From an uncultured Eubacteriales bacterium (GTDB lineage: Bacteria > Bacillota > Clostridia > Oscillospirales > CAG-272), in assembly GCA_934462885.1 (NCBI GenBank), contig CAKSJC010000088.1, positions 1 through 6,880 on the forward strand: a stretch of DNA of 6,880 bases, given 5' to 3'. The position numbers and the translations under genes were made by a program. The notes under the pieces were generated by a model. The model was not told the DNA's origin and did no database searches. It saw only the letters and a list, made by a program, of their open reading frames with translations. Below, in pieces: positions 6,839-6,880 of this stretch. Each line of letters begins with the position of its first letter. Within the stretch, counting starts at the first letter, position 1.

Positions 6839-6880
6839 TCTCACCGCTGTCTTAACGTCAAATTTACCGTTTTAACATAT

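Noticed and set aside
6839..6880. Sequence after the radical SAM stop, checked for a terminator or new start.
   Set aside because: No hairpin, T tract or ribosome binding site can be supported in these 42 nt.

Overview
The window looks like a piece of chromosome from a strictly anaerobic, fermentative Firmicute of the Clostridia type, probably an uncultured gut or rumen lineage. This rests on four things: a class III (Firmicutes-type) fructose-1,6-bisphosphatase, a PTS sugar-uptake locus of beta-glucoside type, a C_GCAxxG_C_C redox protein and a radical SAM activase of the NrdG2 type. The last two are typical of anaerobes. All five genes are on the + strand. The genus cannot be fixed from the sequence alone.

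Positions 1-3432 hold a beta-glucoside utilisation unit. A three-domain PTS permease (EIIBCA, 5' end cut off by the window edge) is followed after 13 nt by a GH1 6-phospho-beta-glucosidase. The permease imports a beta-glucoside while phosphorylating it on C6. The hydrolase then splits the phosphorylated sugar into glucose 6-phosphate and an aglycone or second sugar. A very long, nearly perfect hairpin with a T tract closes this unit at 3382-3432.

Positions 3433-3565 are non-coding. They carry a compact A+T-rich promoter region with several overlapping sigma-A-type elements and a 10-bp direct repeat at a 19-nt period. From it runs a second unit: the class III fbp gene, then, 29 nt later, a 154-residue cysteine-motif protein (C_GCAxxG_C_C family). 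A 112-nt gap (6022-6133) containing two small hairpins separates this from a radical SAM protein of the NrdG2 / pyruvate-formate-lyase-activase-like type, which may or may not share the transcript. The last 42 nt (6839-6880) show nothing I can interpret.

Functionally the window joins beta-glucoside catabolism (input to glycolysis), the gluconeogenic step fructose 1,6-bisphosphate to fructose 6-phosphate, and two anaerobic redox or radical proteins. Most of it is ordinary metabolic sequence. I see no mobile element, CRISPR array, RNA gene, defence system or other undescribed system. The points worth a second look are the non-coding structures between the two units, the pairing of fbp with a redox protein of unknown role, and two start-codon questions: the permease start lies outside the window, and the radical SAM start is better at 6134 than at an upstream TTG.
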